From assembly GCA_009760855.2 (NCBI GenBank), contig WPIO01000628.1, positions 1 to 16,773 of the forward strand: a stretch of DNA of 16,773 bases. Reading direction: 5' to 3'. This document shows, piece after piece, positions 1 through 10,124 of this stretch (the first letter of the stretch is position 1; every line of letters starts with the position of its first letter). This stretch comes from Cristatella mucedo (taxonomy: Eukaryota; Bryozoa; Phylactolaemata; Cristatellidae). The position numbers and the translations under genes were made by a program. A model generated the notes under the pieces. That model was not told where the DNA came from, searched no databases, and saw only the letters and a list, made by a program, of their open reading frames with translations.

Positions 1-491
1 CTCGTGCGAAACGTGTTATTTACGTGCGAAATGCTTTAAACATGGTGCAGCACTCTGCTGCCAGTCAGCTCACGCTCCGAAATGCAGATTTGAAGTTTCT
101 ACATATTCCGCGATTTGCTGCAAACTCGTGCCAAACGTGCTATTTACGTGCGAAATGCTTTAAACATGGTGCAGCACTCTGCTGCCAGCCAGCGCACGCT
201 CCGACATGCAGATTTAAAGTTTCTACATATTCAGCAATCTGCTGCGAACTCGTGCCAAACGTGTTATTAACGTGCGAAATGCTTTAAACATGGTGCAGCA
301 CTCTGCTGCATGTCAGGGCACGCTCCGACATGCAGATTTGAAGTTTCTACATCTTCCGCGATCTCCTGCAAACTCGTGCGAAACGTGTTATTTACGTGCG
401 AAATGCATTAAACATGGTGCAGCACTCTGCTGCAAGTCAGAACACGCTCCGACAGGCAGATTGGAAGTTTCTAGACATTCCGCGATCTGCT
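1..491 (+). repeat. Block of about four monomers, first copy (pair of 4340-4830)
   Basis: This segment matches 4340-4830 with two mismatches by hand comparison: A at 162 against G at 4501, and aacacg against cacacg in the d-type unit. Identity breaks at 492, where ctgctccg here faces ctgctgcg in the other copy. The shared order is a unit with cagctcacg and gtgccaaacgtgc, then b, c (with acatcttccg and gatctcctg) and d. The match reaches the first base of the window, so the duplication probably continues upstream. Confidence 0.9.
47..61. other. Inverted repeat (hairpin-capable) present in nearly every monomer, first instance
   Basis: gcagca-ctc-tgctgc: a perfect 6-bp inverted repeat with a 3-base loop at the same place in almost all units. 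In c and d units, and in units with ctgctgcag, it extends to 7 bp (tgcagca/tgctgca, for example 294-310). The f-type variant cactttgttgc keeps pairing in RNA through a G-U pair. A few units break it (gcagaactc at 6970 and 10745, gcaggactc at 10249, gctgcactc at 13845). What, if anything, uses it is unknown. Confidence 0.75.
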
Positions 492-643
492 CCGAACTCT
501 TGCGAAACGTGTTATTTACGTGCGAAATGCTTTAAACATGGTGCAGCACTCTACTGCCAGTCAGCTTACGCTCCGACATGCAGATTTGAAGTTTCTACAT
601 ATTCCGCGATCTGCTGCAAACTCGTGCGAAACGTGTTATTTAC

Positions 644-1387
644 GTTCGATATGCTTGAAACATGGTGCAGCACTTTGTTGCCAGCCAGCGCACGCTCCGA
701 CATGCAGATTTAAAGTTTCTACATATTCCGCAATCTGCTGCTAACTCGTGCCAAACGTGTTATTAACGTGCGAAATGCTTTAAACATGGTGCAGCACTAT
801 GCGGCATGTCAGGGCGCGCTCCGAGATGCAGATTTAAAGTTTCTACATATTCCGCGATCTGCTGCAAACTCGTGCGAAACGTGTTATTTACGTGCGAAAT
901 GCATTAAACATGGTGCAGCAGTCTGCTGCAATTCAGCACACGCTCCGACAGGCAGATGGGAAGTTTCTAGACATTCCGCGATCTGCTCCGAACTCTTGCG
1001 AAACGTGTTATTTACGTGCGAAATGCTTTAAACATGGTGCAGCACTCTGCTGCCAGTCAGTGCACGCTCCGACATGCAGATTTAAAGTTTCTACATATTC
1101 CGCGATCTGGTGCGAACTTGTGCGAAAAGTGTTATTTACGTGCGAATTGCTTTAAACATGGTGCAGCACTCTGCTGCCAGTCAGCACACGCTCCGACATG
1201 CAGATTTAAAGTTTTTACATATTCCACAATCTGGTGCGAACTCGTGCGAAACGTGTTATTTACGTGCGAAATGCTTTGAACATGGTGCAGCACTCTGCTG
1301 CCAGCCAGCGCACGCTCCGACATGCAGATTTAAAGTTTCTACATATTCAGCAATCTGCTGCGAACTCGTGCCAAACGTGTTATTAAC
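644..1387 (+). repeat. Six-monomer block f-c-d-e-j-k
   Basis: Units at 644 (f, gttcgatatg and cactttgttgcc), 768 (c, with the rare ccgagatg), 892 (d, with gacaggcagatggg), 1016 (e), 1140 (j, gtttttacat) and 1264 (k, tttgaacatgg with b-type body). The same order of markers returns at 13349-14091. The unit at 1264-1387 is identical to 4487-4610. Confidence 0.75.
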
Positions 1388-1881
1388 GTGCGAAATGCTT
1401 TAAACATGGTGCAGCTCTGCTGCATGTCAGGGCACGCTCCGACATGCAGATTTAAAGTTTCTACATATTCCGCGATCTGCTGCAAACTCGTGCGAAACGT
1501 GTTATTTACGTGCGAAATGCATTAAACATGGTGCAGCACTCTGCTGCAAGTCAGCACACGCTCCGACAGGCAGATTGGAAGTTTCTAGACATTCCGCGAT
1601 CTGCTCCGAACTCTTGCGAAACGTGTTATTTACGTGCGAAAAGCTTTAAACATGATGCAGCACTCTGCTGCCAGTCAGTGCACGCTCCGACATGCAGATT
1701 TAAAGTTTCTACATATTCCGCGATCTGGTGCGAACTCGTGCGAAACTTATTATTTACGTTCCATATGCTTTAAACATGGTGCAGCACTTTGTTGCCAGCC
1801 AGCGCACGCTCCGACATGCAGATTTAAAGTTTCTACATATTCCGCGATCTGCTCCGAACTCGTGCGAAACGTGTTATTTAC

Positions 1882-2625
1882 GTGCTAAATGCTTTAAACA
1901 TGGTGCAGCACTCTGCTGTCAGTCAGTGCACGCTCCGAAATGCAGATTATACGTTTCTACATATTCCGCGATCTGATGCAAACTTGTGCGAATCGTGTTA
2001 TTTACGTGCGAAATGCTTCAAACATGGTGCAGCACTCTGCTGCCAGTCAGCCCACGCTCCGAAATGCAGATTTGAAGTTTCTACATATTCCGCGATTTGC
2101 TGCGAACTCGTGCGAAACGTGTTATTTACGTTCGATATGCTTTAAACATGGTGCAGCACTTTGTTGCCAGCCAGCGCACGCTCCGACATGCAGATTTAAA
2201 GTTTCTACATATTCCGCGATCTGCTGCGAACTCGTGCCAAACGTGTTATTTACGTGCGAAATGCTTTAAACATGGTGCAGCACTCTGCTGCATGTCAGGG
2301 CACGCTCCGACATGCAGATTTGAAGTTTCTACATATTCCGCGATCTGCTGCAAACTCGTGCGAAACGTGTTATTTACGTGCGAAATGCAATTAACATGGT
2401 GCAGCACTCTGCTGCAAGTCAGCACACGCTCCGACAGGCAGATTGGAAGTTTCTAGACATTCCGCGATCTGCTCCGAACTCTTGCGAAACTAGTTATTTA
2501 CGTGCGAAATGCTTTAAACATGGTGCAGCACTCTGCTGCCAGTCAGCACACGCTCCGACATGCAGATTTGAAGTTTCTAGATATTCCGCGATCTGGTGCG
2601 AACTCGTGCGAAACGTGTTATTTAC
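1882..2625 (+). repeat. Six-monomer higher-order repeat, copy 1 (g-h-f-c-d-i)
   Basis: Six consecutive 124-bp units (starts 1882, 2006, 2130, 2254, 2378, 2502) in the order g, h, f, c, d, i. The adjacent 744 bp repeat the same order. Units g, h, f and i are identical between copies; the differences are three substitutions in c and four in d. Neighbouring units within a copy are far more different from one another than are corresponding units between copies, which is the defining property of a higher-order repeat. Confidence 0.92.
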
Positions 2626-3369
2626 GTGCTAAATGCTTTAAACATGGTGCAGCACTCTGCTGTCAGTCAGTGCACGCTCCGAAATGCAGATTATACGTTT
2701 CTACATATTCCGCGATCTGATGCAAACTTGTGCGAATCGTGTTATTTACGTGCGAAATGCTTCAAACATGGTGCAGCACTCTGCTGCCAGTCAGCCCACG
2801 CTCCGAAATGCAGATTTGAAGTTTCTACATATTCCGCGATTTGCTGCGAACTCGTGCGAAACGTGTTATTTACGTTCGATATGCTTTAAACATGGTGCAG
2901 CACTTTGTTGCCAGCCAGCGCACGCTCCGACATGCAGATTTAAAGTTTCTACATATTCCGCGATCTGCTGCGAACTCGTGCCAAACGTGTTATTTACGTG
3001 CGAAATGCTTTAAACATGGTGCAGCACTCTGCTGCATGTCAGGGCACGCTCCGACATGCAGATTTGAAGTTTCTACATCTTCAGCGATCTGCTGTAAACT
3101 CGTGCGAAACGTGTTATTTACGTGCGAAATGCATTAAACATGGTGCAGCACTCTGCTGCAAGTCAGCACACGCTCCGACAGGCAGATTGGAAGTTTCTAG
3201 ACATTCCGCGATCTGCTCCGAACTCTTGCGAAACGTGTTATTTACGTGCGAAATGCTTTAAACATGGTGCAGCACTCTGCTGCCAGTCAGCACACGCTCC
3301 GACATGCAGATTTGAAGTTTCTAGATATTCCGCGATCTGGTGCGAACTCGTGCGAAACGTGTTATTTAC
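2626..3369 (+). repeat. Six-monomer higher-order repeat, copy 2 (g-h-f-c-d-i)
   Basis: Tandem copy of 1882-2625, about 99% identical (7 substitutions in 744 by hand count, no indels). The differences fall only in the c unit (acatcttcag for acatattccg, and ctgtaaac for ctgcaaac) and the d unit (gcattaaac for gcaattaac, and cgaaacgtg for cgaaactag). The order does not continue into a third copy: the next unit at 3370 is another i-like unit with acattgtgc. Confidence 0.92.
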
Positions 3370-3618
3370 GTGCGAAATGCTTTAAACATTGTGCAGCACT
3401 CTGCTGCCAGTCAGCACACGCTCCGACATGCAGATTTGAAGTTTCTAGATATTCCGCGATCTGCTCCGAACTCGTGCGAAACGTGTTATTTACGTGCGAA
3501 ATGCTTAAAACATGGTGCAGCACTCTGCTGCCAGTCAGTGCACGCTCCGACATGCAGATTTAAAGTTTCTACATATTCCGCGATCTGGTGCGAACTTGTG
3601 CGAAAACGTGTTATTTAC
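3246..3618 (+). repeat. Three-monomer block i-i'-e with rare markers
   Basis: Units at 3246, 3370 and 3494. Rare markers are acattgtgcag in the second unit, ctagatattccg in the first two, and gcttaaaacatgg opening the third, which is e-type. The third unit is 125 bp because of an extra A in cgaaaacg. The same set of markers, in the same order, appears at 10125-10496. Confidence 0.75.
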
Positions 3619-3712
3619 GTGCGAAATGCTTTAAACATGGTGCAGCACTCTGCTGCCAGTCAGCGCACGCTCCGAAATGCAGATTTGAAGTTTCTACATA
3701 TTCCGCGATCTG

Positions 3713-3752
3713 GTGCGAACTCGTGCGAAACGTGTTATTTACGTGCGAAATG
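3713..3752 (+). repeat. Decamer-phased sub-repeats of gtgcgaa within the monomer, example
   Basis: Four consecutive 10-bp steps read gtgcgaactc, gtgcgaaacg, tgttatttac, gtgcgaaatg. Three of four begin with gtgcgaa, in register at 10-bp spacing. In units with ctgctgcgaac the first copy has one mismatch (ctgcgaa); the common ctggtgcgaac variant makes it exact. Suggests either descent of this quarter of the monomer from a 10-bp unit, or selection for helically phased motifs. Confidence 0.7.
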
Positions 3753-4339
3753 CTTTAAACATGGTGCAGCACTCTGCTGCCAGTCAGTGCACGCTCCGAC
3801 ATGCAGATTTAAAGTTTCTACATATTCCGCGATCTGCTGCGAACTCGTGCGAAACGTGTTATTTACGTGCGAAATGCTTTAAACATGGTGCAGCACTCTG
3901 CTGCCAGTCAGCGCACGCTCCAAAATGCAGACTTGAAGTTTCTAAATATTCCGCGATTTGCTGCGAACTCGTGCGAAACGCGTTATTTACGTTCGATATG
4001 CTTTAAACATGGTGCAGCACTTTGTTGCCTGCCAGCTCACGCTCCGACATGCAGATTTAAAGTTTCTACATATTCCGCGATCTGCTGCGAACTCGTGCCA
4101 AACGTGTTATTTACGTGCGAAATGCTTTAAACATGGTGCAGCACTCTGCTGCCAGTCAGCTCACGCTCCGAAATGCAGATTTGAAGTTTCTAGATAATCC
4201 GCGATCTGCTCCGAACTCGTGCGAAACGTGTTATTTACGTGCGAAAAACGTTAAGCATGGTGCAGCACTCTGCTGCCAGTCAGCGCACGCTCCGAAATGC
4301 AGATTTGAAGTTTCTACATATTCCGCAATCTGGTGCGAA

Positions 4340-4830
4340 CTCGTGCGAAACGTGTTATTTACGTGCGAAATGCTTTAAACATGGTGCAGCACTCTGCTGC
4401 CAGTCAGCTCACGCTCCGAAATGCAGATTTGAAGTTTCTACATATTCCGCGATTTGCTGCAAACTCGTGCCAAACGTGCTATTTACGTGCGAAATGCTTT
4501 GAACATGGTGCAGCACTCTGCTGCCAGCCAGCGCACGCTCCGACATGCAGATTTAAAGTTTCTACATATTCAGCAATCTGCTGCGAACTCGTGCCAAACG
4601 TGTTATTAACGTGCGAAATGCTTTAAACATGGTGCAGCACTCTGCTGCATGTCAGGGCACGCTCCGACATGCAGATTTGAAGTTTCTACATCTTCCGCGA
4701 TCTCCTGCAAACTCGTGCGAAACGTGTTATTTACGTGCGAAATGCATTAAACATGGTGCAGCACTCTGCTGCAAGTCAGCACACGCTCCGACAGGCAGAT
4801 TGGAAGTTTCTAGACATTCCGCGATCTGCT
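4340..4830 (+). repeat. Block of about four monomers, second copy (pair of 1-491)
   Basis: Nearly identical to 1-491, including rare joint markers such as acatcttccg with gatctcctg. The two copies start 4,339 bp apart, which is 35 units minus one base, as expected from the 122-bp and 125-bp units between them. After 4830 the d unit takes a consensus-like end followed by the gtgccaaacg tail, which looks like a recombination or conversion boundary inside a monomer. Confidence 0.9.
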
Positions 4831-4982
4831 GCGAACTCGTGCCAAACGTGTTATTTACGTGCGAAATGCATTAAACATGGTGCAGCACTCTGCTGCATGT
4901 CAGGGCACGCTCCGACATGCAGATTTGAAGTTTCTACATATTCCGCGATCTGCTGCAAACTCATGCGAAACGTGTTATTTAC

Positions 4983-5230
4983 GTGCGAAATGCTTTAAAC
5001 ATGGTGCAGCACTCTGCTGCAAGTCAGCACACGCTCCGACAGGCAGATTGGAAGTTTCTAGACATTCTGCGATCTTCTCCGAACTCTTGCGAAACGTGTT
5101 ATTTACGTGCGAAATGCTTTAAACATGGTGCAGCACTCTGCTGCAAGTCAGCACACGCTCCGACAGGCAGATTGGAAGTTTCTAGACATTCCGCGATCTG
5201 CTCCGAACTCTTGCGAAACGTGTTATCTAC
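4983..5230 (+). repeat. Local doubling of the d-type monomer
   Basis: Two consecutive d units (starts 4983 and 5107) share gcaagtcagcacacg, gacaggcagattgg, ctagacatt and the ctccgaactcttg end. The first has private changes (attctgcg, atcttctcc). Elsewhere a d unit occurs singly after a c unit. This fits a one-unit duplication by unequal exchange or slippage. Confidence 0.75.
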
Positions 5231-5602
5231 GTGCGAAATGCTTTAAACATGATGCAGCACTCTGCTGCCAGTCAGTGCACGCTCCGACATGCAGATTTAA
5301 AGTTTCTACATATTCCGCGATCTGGTGCGAACTCGTGCGAAACGTGTTATTTACGTGCTAAATGCTTTAAACATGGTGCAGCACTCTGCTGCCAGTCAGC
5401 GCACGCTCCGACATGCAGATTTAAAGTTTCTACATATTCCGCGATCTGCTGCGAACGTGTGCGAAACGTGTTATTTACGTGCGAAATGCTTTAAACATGG
5501 TGCAGCACTCTGCTGCCAGTCAGGGCACGCTCCGACATGCAGATTTGAAGTTTCTACACATTCCGCGATCTGGTGCGAACTCGTGCGAAACGTGTTATTT
5601 AC

Positions 5603-6221
5603 GTGCGAAATGCTTTAAACATGGTGCAGCACTCTGCTGCCAGCCAGCACACGCTCCGACATGCAGATTTAAAGTTTCTACATATTCCGCGATCTGCTGC
5701 GAACTCGTGCGAAACGTGTTATTTACGTGCGAAATGCTTTAAACATGGGTGCAGCACTCTGCTGCATGTCAGGGCACGCTCCGACATGCAGATTTAAAGT
5801 TTCTACATATTCCGCGATCTGCTGCAAACTCGTGCGAAACGTGTTATTTACGTGCGAAATGCTTTAAACATGGTGCAGCACTCTGCTGCCAGTCAGCACA
5901 CGCTCCGACAGGCAGATTGGAAGTTTCTAGACATTCCGCGATCTGCTGCGAACTCGTGCGAAACGTGTTATTTACGTGCGAAATGCTTTAAACATGGTGC
6001 AGCACTCTGCTGCCAGTCAGTGCACGCTCCGACATGCAGATTTAAAGTTTCTACATATTCCGCGATCTGGTGCGAACTTGTGCGAAACGTGTTATTTACG
6101 TGCGAAATGCTTTAAACATGGTGCAGCACTCTGCTGTCAGTCAGCGCACGCTCCGAAATGCAGATTAAGTTTCTACATATTCCGCGATCTGCTGCAAACT
6201 TGTGCGAAACGTGTTATTTAC
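5603..6221 (+). repeat. Faded higher-order block f-c-d-e-g in the right domain
   Basis: Units at 5603 (ccagcc and taaag, f/b-like), 5727 (c, 125 bp through an extra G in catgggtgc), 5852 (d body with gacaggcagattgg and ctagacattcc but a consensus head), 5976 (e) and 6100 (g-like: ctgtcag, ccgaaatg, ctgcaaacttg; 122 bp). The subtype order is that of the left domain, with partial replacement by consensus sequence. Confidence 0.6.
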
Positions 6222-7216
6222 GTGCGAAATGCTTTAAACATGGTGCAGCACTCTGCTGCCAGTCAGCACACGCTCCGACATGCAGATTTGAAGTTTCTAC
6301 ATATTCCGCGATCTGGTGCGAACTCGTGCGAAACGTGTTATTTACGTGCGAAATGCTTTAAACATGGTGCAGCACTCTGCTGCCAGTCAGCACACACGCT
6401 CCGACATGCAGATTTGAAGTTTCTACATATTCCGCGATCTGCTGCGAACTCGTGCGAAACGTGTTATTTACGTTCGAAATGCTTAAAACATGGTGCAGCA
6501 CTCTGCTGCCAGTCAGTGCACGCTCCGACATGCAGATTTAAAGTTTCTACATATTCCGCGATCTGGTGCGAACTTGTGCGAAACGTGTTATTTCCGTGCA
6601 AAATGCTTTAAACATGGTGCAGCACTCTGCTGCCAGTCAGCGCACGCTCCGACATGCAGATTTAAAGTTTCTACATATTCCGCGATCTGGTGCGAACTCG
6701 TGCGAAACGTGTTATTTACGTGCGAAATGCTTTAAACATGGTGCAGCACTCTGCTGCCAGTCAGCACACGCTCCGAATCGCAGATTTGAAGTTTCTACAT
6801 ATTCCGCGATCTGATGCGAACTCGTGCGAAATGTGTTATTTACGTGCGAAAATGCTTTTAAACATAGTGCAGCACTCTGCTGCCAGTCAGCGCACGCTCC
6901 GACATGCAGATTTGAAGTTTCTTCATATTCCGCGATCTGCTGCGAACTCGTGCGAAACGTGTTATTTACGTGCGAAATGCTTTAAACATGGTGCAGAACT
7001 CTGCTGCCAGTCAGGCACGCTCCGAAATGCAGATTTGAAGTTTCTACATATTCCGCGATCTGCTGCAAACTCGTGCGAAACGTGTTATTTACGTGCGAAA
7101 TGCTTTAAACATGGTGCAGCACTCTGCTGCCAGTCAGTGCACGCTCCGACATGCAGATTTAAAGTTTCTACATATTCCGCGATCTGCTGCGAACTCGTGC
7201 GAAACGTGTTATTTAC

Positions 7217-7340
7217 GTGCGAAATGCTTTAAACATGGTGCAGCACTCTGCTGCCAGTCAGCGCACGCTCCGACATGCAGATTTGAAGTTTCTACATATT
7301 CCGCGATCTGCTGCGAACTCGTGCGAAACGTGTTATTTAC
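7217..7340 (+). repeat. Representative consensus monomer (124 bp)
   Basis: This unit equals the consensus I derived by eye. In order it holds gtgcgaaatgc, the DraI-type motif tttaaa, acatgg, the inverted repeat gcagca/tgctgc, ccagtcagcgcacgctccg, acatgcagatttgaag, tttctacatattccgcg, atctgctgcgaactcg, and finally gcgaaacgtgttatttac. Composition is about 61 G+C in 124. There are 11 CpGs (observed/expected about 1.5). The commonest alternative states are tttaaag for tttgaag, ctggtgcg for ctgctgcg, cttgtg for ctcgtg, ccgaaatg for ccgacatg, and cagtgcac, cagcacac or cagggcac for cagcgcac. Confidence 0.93.
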
Positions 7341-8459
7341 GTGCGAAATGCTTTAAACATGGTGCAGCACTCTGCTGCAGTCAGCGCACGCTCCGACATG
7401 CAGATTTGAAGTTTCTACATATTCCGCGATCTGCTGCGAACTCGTGCGAAACGTGTTATTTACGTGCGAAATGCTTTAAACATGGTGCAGCACTCTGCTG
7501 CCAGTCAGCGCACGCTCCGACATGCAGATTTGAAGTTTCTACATATTCCGCGATCTGCTCCGCAAACTCGTGCGAAACGTGTTATTTACGTGCGAAATGC
7601 TTTAAACAAGGTGCAGCACTCTACTGCCAGCAAGTGCACGCTCCGACATGCAGATTTAAAGTTTCTACATATTCCGCGATCTGCTGCCAACTGGTGCGAA
7701 ACGTGTTATTTACGTGCGAAATGCTTTAAACATGGTGCAGCACTCTGCTGCCAGTCAGCGCACGCTCCGACATGCAGATTTAAAGTTTCTACATATTCCG
7801 CGATCTGGTGCGAACTCGTGCGAAACGTGTTATTTACGTGCGAAATGCTTTAAACATGGTGCAGCACTCTGCTGCCAGTCAGGGCACGCTCCGACATGCA
7901 GATTTGAAGTTTCTACATATTCCGCGATCTGGTGCGAACTCGTGCGAAACGTGTTATTTACGTGCGAAATGCTTTAAACATGGTGCAGCACTCTGCTGCC
8001 AGTCAGTGCACGCTCCGACATGCAGATTTGAAGTTTCTACATATTCCGCGATCTGCTGCGAACTCGTGCGAAACGTGTTATTTACGTGCGAAATGCTTTA
8101 AACATGGTGCAGCACTCTGCTGCCAGTCAGCACACGCTCCGACATGCAGATTTAAAGTTTCTACATATTCCGCGATCTGCTGCGAACTCGTGCGAAACGT
8201 GTTATTTACGTGCGAAATGCTGTTAAAACATGGTGCAGCACTCTGCTGCCAGTCAGCACACGCTCCGACATGCAGATTTAAAGTTTCTACATATTCCGCG
8301 ATCTGCTGCGAACTCGTGCGAAACGTGTTATTTACGTGCGAAATGCTTTAAACATGGTGCAGCACTCTGCTGCCAGTCAGCGCACGCTCCGACATGCAGA
8401 TTTGAAGTTTCTACATATTCCGCGATCTGCTGCGAACTCGTGCGAAACGTGTTATTTAC

Positions 8460-8511
8460 GTGCGAAATGCTTTAAACATGGTGCAGCACTCTGCTGNCAC
8501 GTGTTATTTAC
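8460..8511 (+). repeat. 52-bp truncated unit containing the only N (8497)
   Basis: The unit runs normally through the hairpin (gcagcactctgctg), then has one N at 8497 and resumes with cacgtgttatttacg. 72 bp of the monomer are missing. A lone N at the break point of an otherwise regular array suggests a contig join or an unresolved base in the assembly rather than a natural deletion. The true copy number here is uncertain. Confidence 0.85.
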
Positions 8512-9628
8512 GTGCGAAATGCTTTAAACATGGTGCAGCACTCTGCTGCCAGTCAGCGCACGCTCCGACATGCAGATTTGAAGTTTCTACATATTCCGCG
8601 ATCTGCTGCAAACTCGTGCGAAACGTGTTATTTACGTGCGAAATGCTTTAAACATGGTGCAGCACTCTGCTGCCAGTCAGCACACGCTCCGACATGCAGA
8701 TTTGAAGTTTCTACATATTCCGCGATCTGGTGCGAACTCGTGCGAAACGTGTTATTTACGTGCGAAATGCTTTAAACATGGTGCAGCACTCTGCTGCCAG
8801 TCAGGGCACGCTCCGACATGCAGATTTGAAGTTTCTACATATTCCGCGATCTGCTGCAAACTCGTGCGAAACGTGTTATTTACGTGCGAAATGCTTTAAA
8901 CATGGTGCAGCACTCTGCTGCCAGTCAGGGCACGCTCCGACATGCAGATTTGAAGTTTCTACATATTCCGCGATCTGGTGCGAACTCGTGCGAAACGTGT
9001 TATTTACGTGCGAAATGCTTTAAACATGGTGCAGCACTCTGCTGCCAGCCAGTGCACGCTCCGACATGCAGATTTAAAGTTTCTACATATTCCGCGATCT
9101 GGTGCGAACTCGTGCGAAACGTGTTATTTACGTGCGAAATGCTTTAAACATGGTGCAGCACTCTGCTGCCAGTCAGGGCACGCTCCGACATGCAGATTTA
9201 AAGTTTCTACATATTCCGCGATCTGCTGCAAACTCGTGCGAAACGTGTTATTTACGTGCGAAATGCTTTAAACATGGTGCAGCACTCTGCTGCATGTCAG
9301 GGCACGCTCCGACATGCAGATTTGAAGTTTTAGACATATTCCGCGATCTGCTGCGAACTCGTGCGAAACGTGTTATTTACGTGCGAAATGCTTTAAACAT
9401 GGTGCAGCACTCTGCTGCCAGTCAGCACACGCTCCGACATGCAGATTTAAAGTTTCTACATATTCCGCGATCTGCTGCGAACTCGTGCGAAACGTGTTAT
9501 TTACGTGCGAAATGCTTTAAACATGGTGCAGCACTCTGCTGCCAGTCAGTGCACGCTCCGACATGCAGATTTAAAGTTTCTACATATTCCGCGATCTGGT
9601 GCGAACTTGTGCGAAACGTGTTATTTAC

Positions 9629-10124
9629 GTGCGAAATGCTTTAAACATGGTGCAGCACTCTGCTGCATGTCAGGGCACGCTCCGAGATGCAGATTTGAAG
9701 TTTCTACATATTCCGCGATCTGCTGCGAACTCGTGCGAAACGTGTTATTTACGTGCGAAATGCTTTAAACATGGTGCAGCACTCTGCTGCCAGTCAGCAC
9801 ACGCTCCGACATGCAGATTTGAAGTTTCTAGATATTCCGCGATCTGCTCCGAACTCGTGCGAAACGTGTTATTTACGTGCGAAATGCTTTAAACATGGTG
9901 CAGCACTCTGCTGCCAGTCAGTGCACGCTCCGACATGCAGATTTGAAGTTTCTACATATTCCGCGATCTGGTGCGAACTTGTGCGAAACGTGTTATTTAC
10001 GTGCGAAATGCTTTAAACATGGTGCAGCACTCTGCTGCCAGTCAGCGCACGCTCCGAAATGCAGATTTGAAGTTTCTACATATTCCGCGATCTGGTGCGA
10101 ACTTGTGCGAAACGTGTTATTTAC
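9629..10124 (+). repeat. Faded higher-order block c-d/i-e-h
   Basis: Units at 9629 (c, with the rare ccgagatg also seen in the c unit at 768), 9753 (ctagatattcc and the ctgctccg end, in the d position), 9877 (e-like) and 10001 (ccgaaatg, h/g-like). It is followed directly by the i-i'-e block, so roughly seven consecutive units echo left-domain order. Confidence 0.55.

Larger units (their letters stand above)
1..5478 (+). repeat. Left domain: subtype-rich, length-stable array
   Basis: Units here fall into distinct subtypes separated by several linked substitutions. The subtypes recur in a preferred order: a b- or f-type unit with the gtgccaaacg tail, then c, then d. That trimer, or a close form of it, starts at 148, 644, 1264, 2130, 2874, 4487 and 4735. 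Length is nearly invariant: only the unit at 1388 (122 bp, loss of CA in gcagcactctg) and the unit at 3494 (125 bp, extra A in cgaaaacg) differ from 124. The right boundary is gradual and is placed where units become mostly consensus-like. Confidence 0.8.

Noticed and set aside
1-30. CENP-B box in the monomer (minus strand, ttcg-starting segments)
   Set aside because: TTTCGCACGAGTTCGCA and GTTCGCAGCAGATCGCG each match only about six of the nine core positions of NTTCGNNNNANNCGGGN; the CGGG part is missing. This is too weak to call.
24-287. Forward open reading frames of about 87 codons repeated at almost every unit, with a Cys-rich conceptual product
   Set aside because: They follow from the repeat. 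124 is one more than a multiple of 3, so the frame rotates and meets the TAA of ctttaaac about every third unit. The same frames begin at every unit and overlap one another, mostly from GTG, with no promoter, intron or codon-use signal.
5976-6611. Longer open frames (about 170-211 codons, also at 3340, 6690, 9102, 11023 and 11418)
   Set aside because: Each coincides with units that have small indels or altered length, which shift the reading past the usual TAA. The products are only the three-frame translation of the same monomer, so no coding function is supported.
8460-8511. Insertion site of a mobile element at the broken unit
   Set aside because: No foreign sequence, terminal repeat or target-site duplication is present; there is only an N and missing bases.
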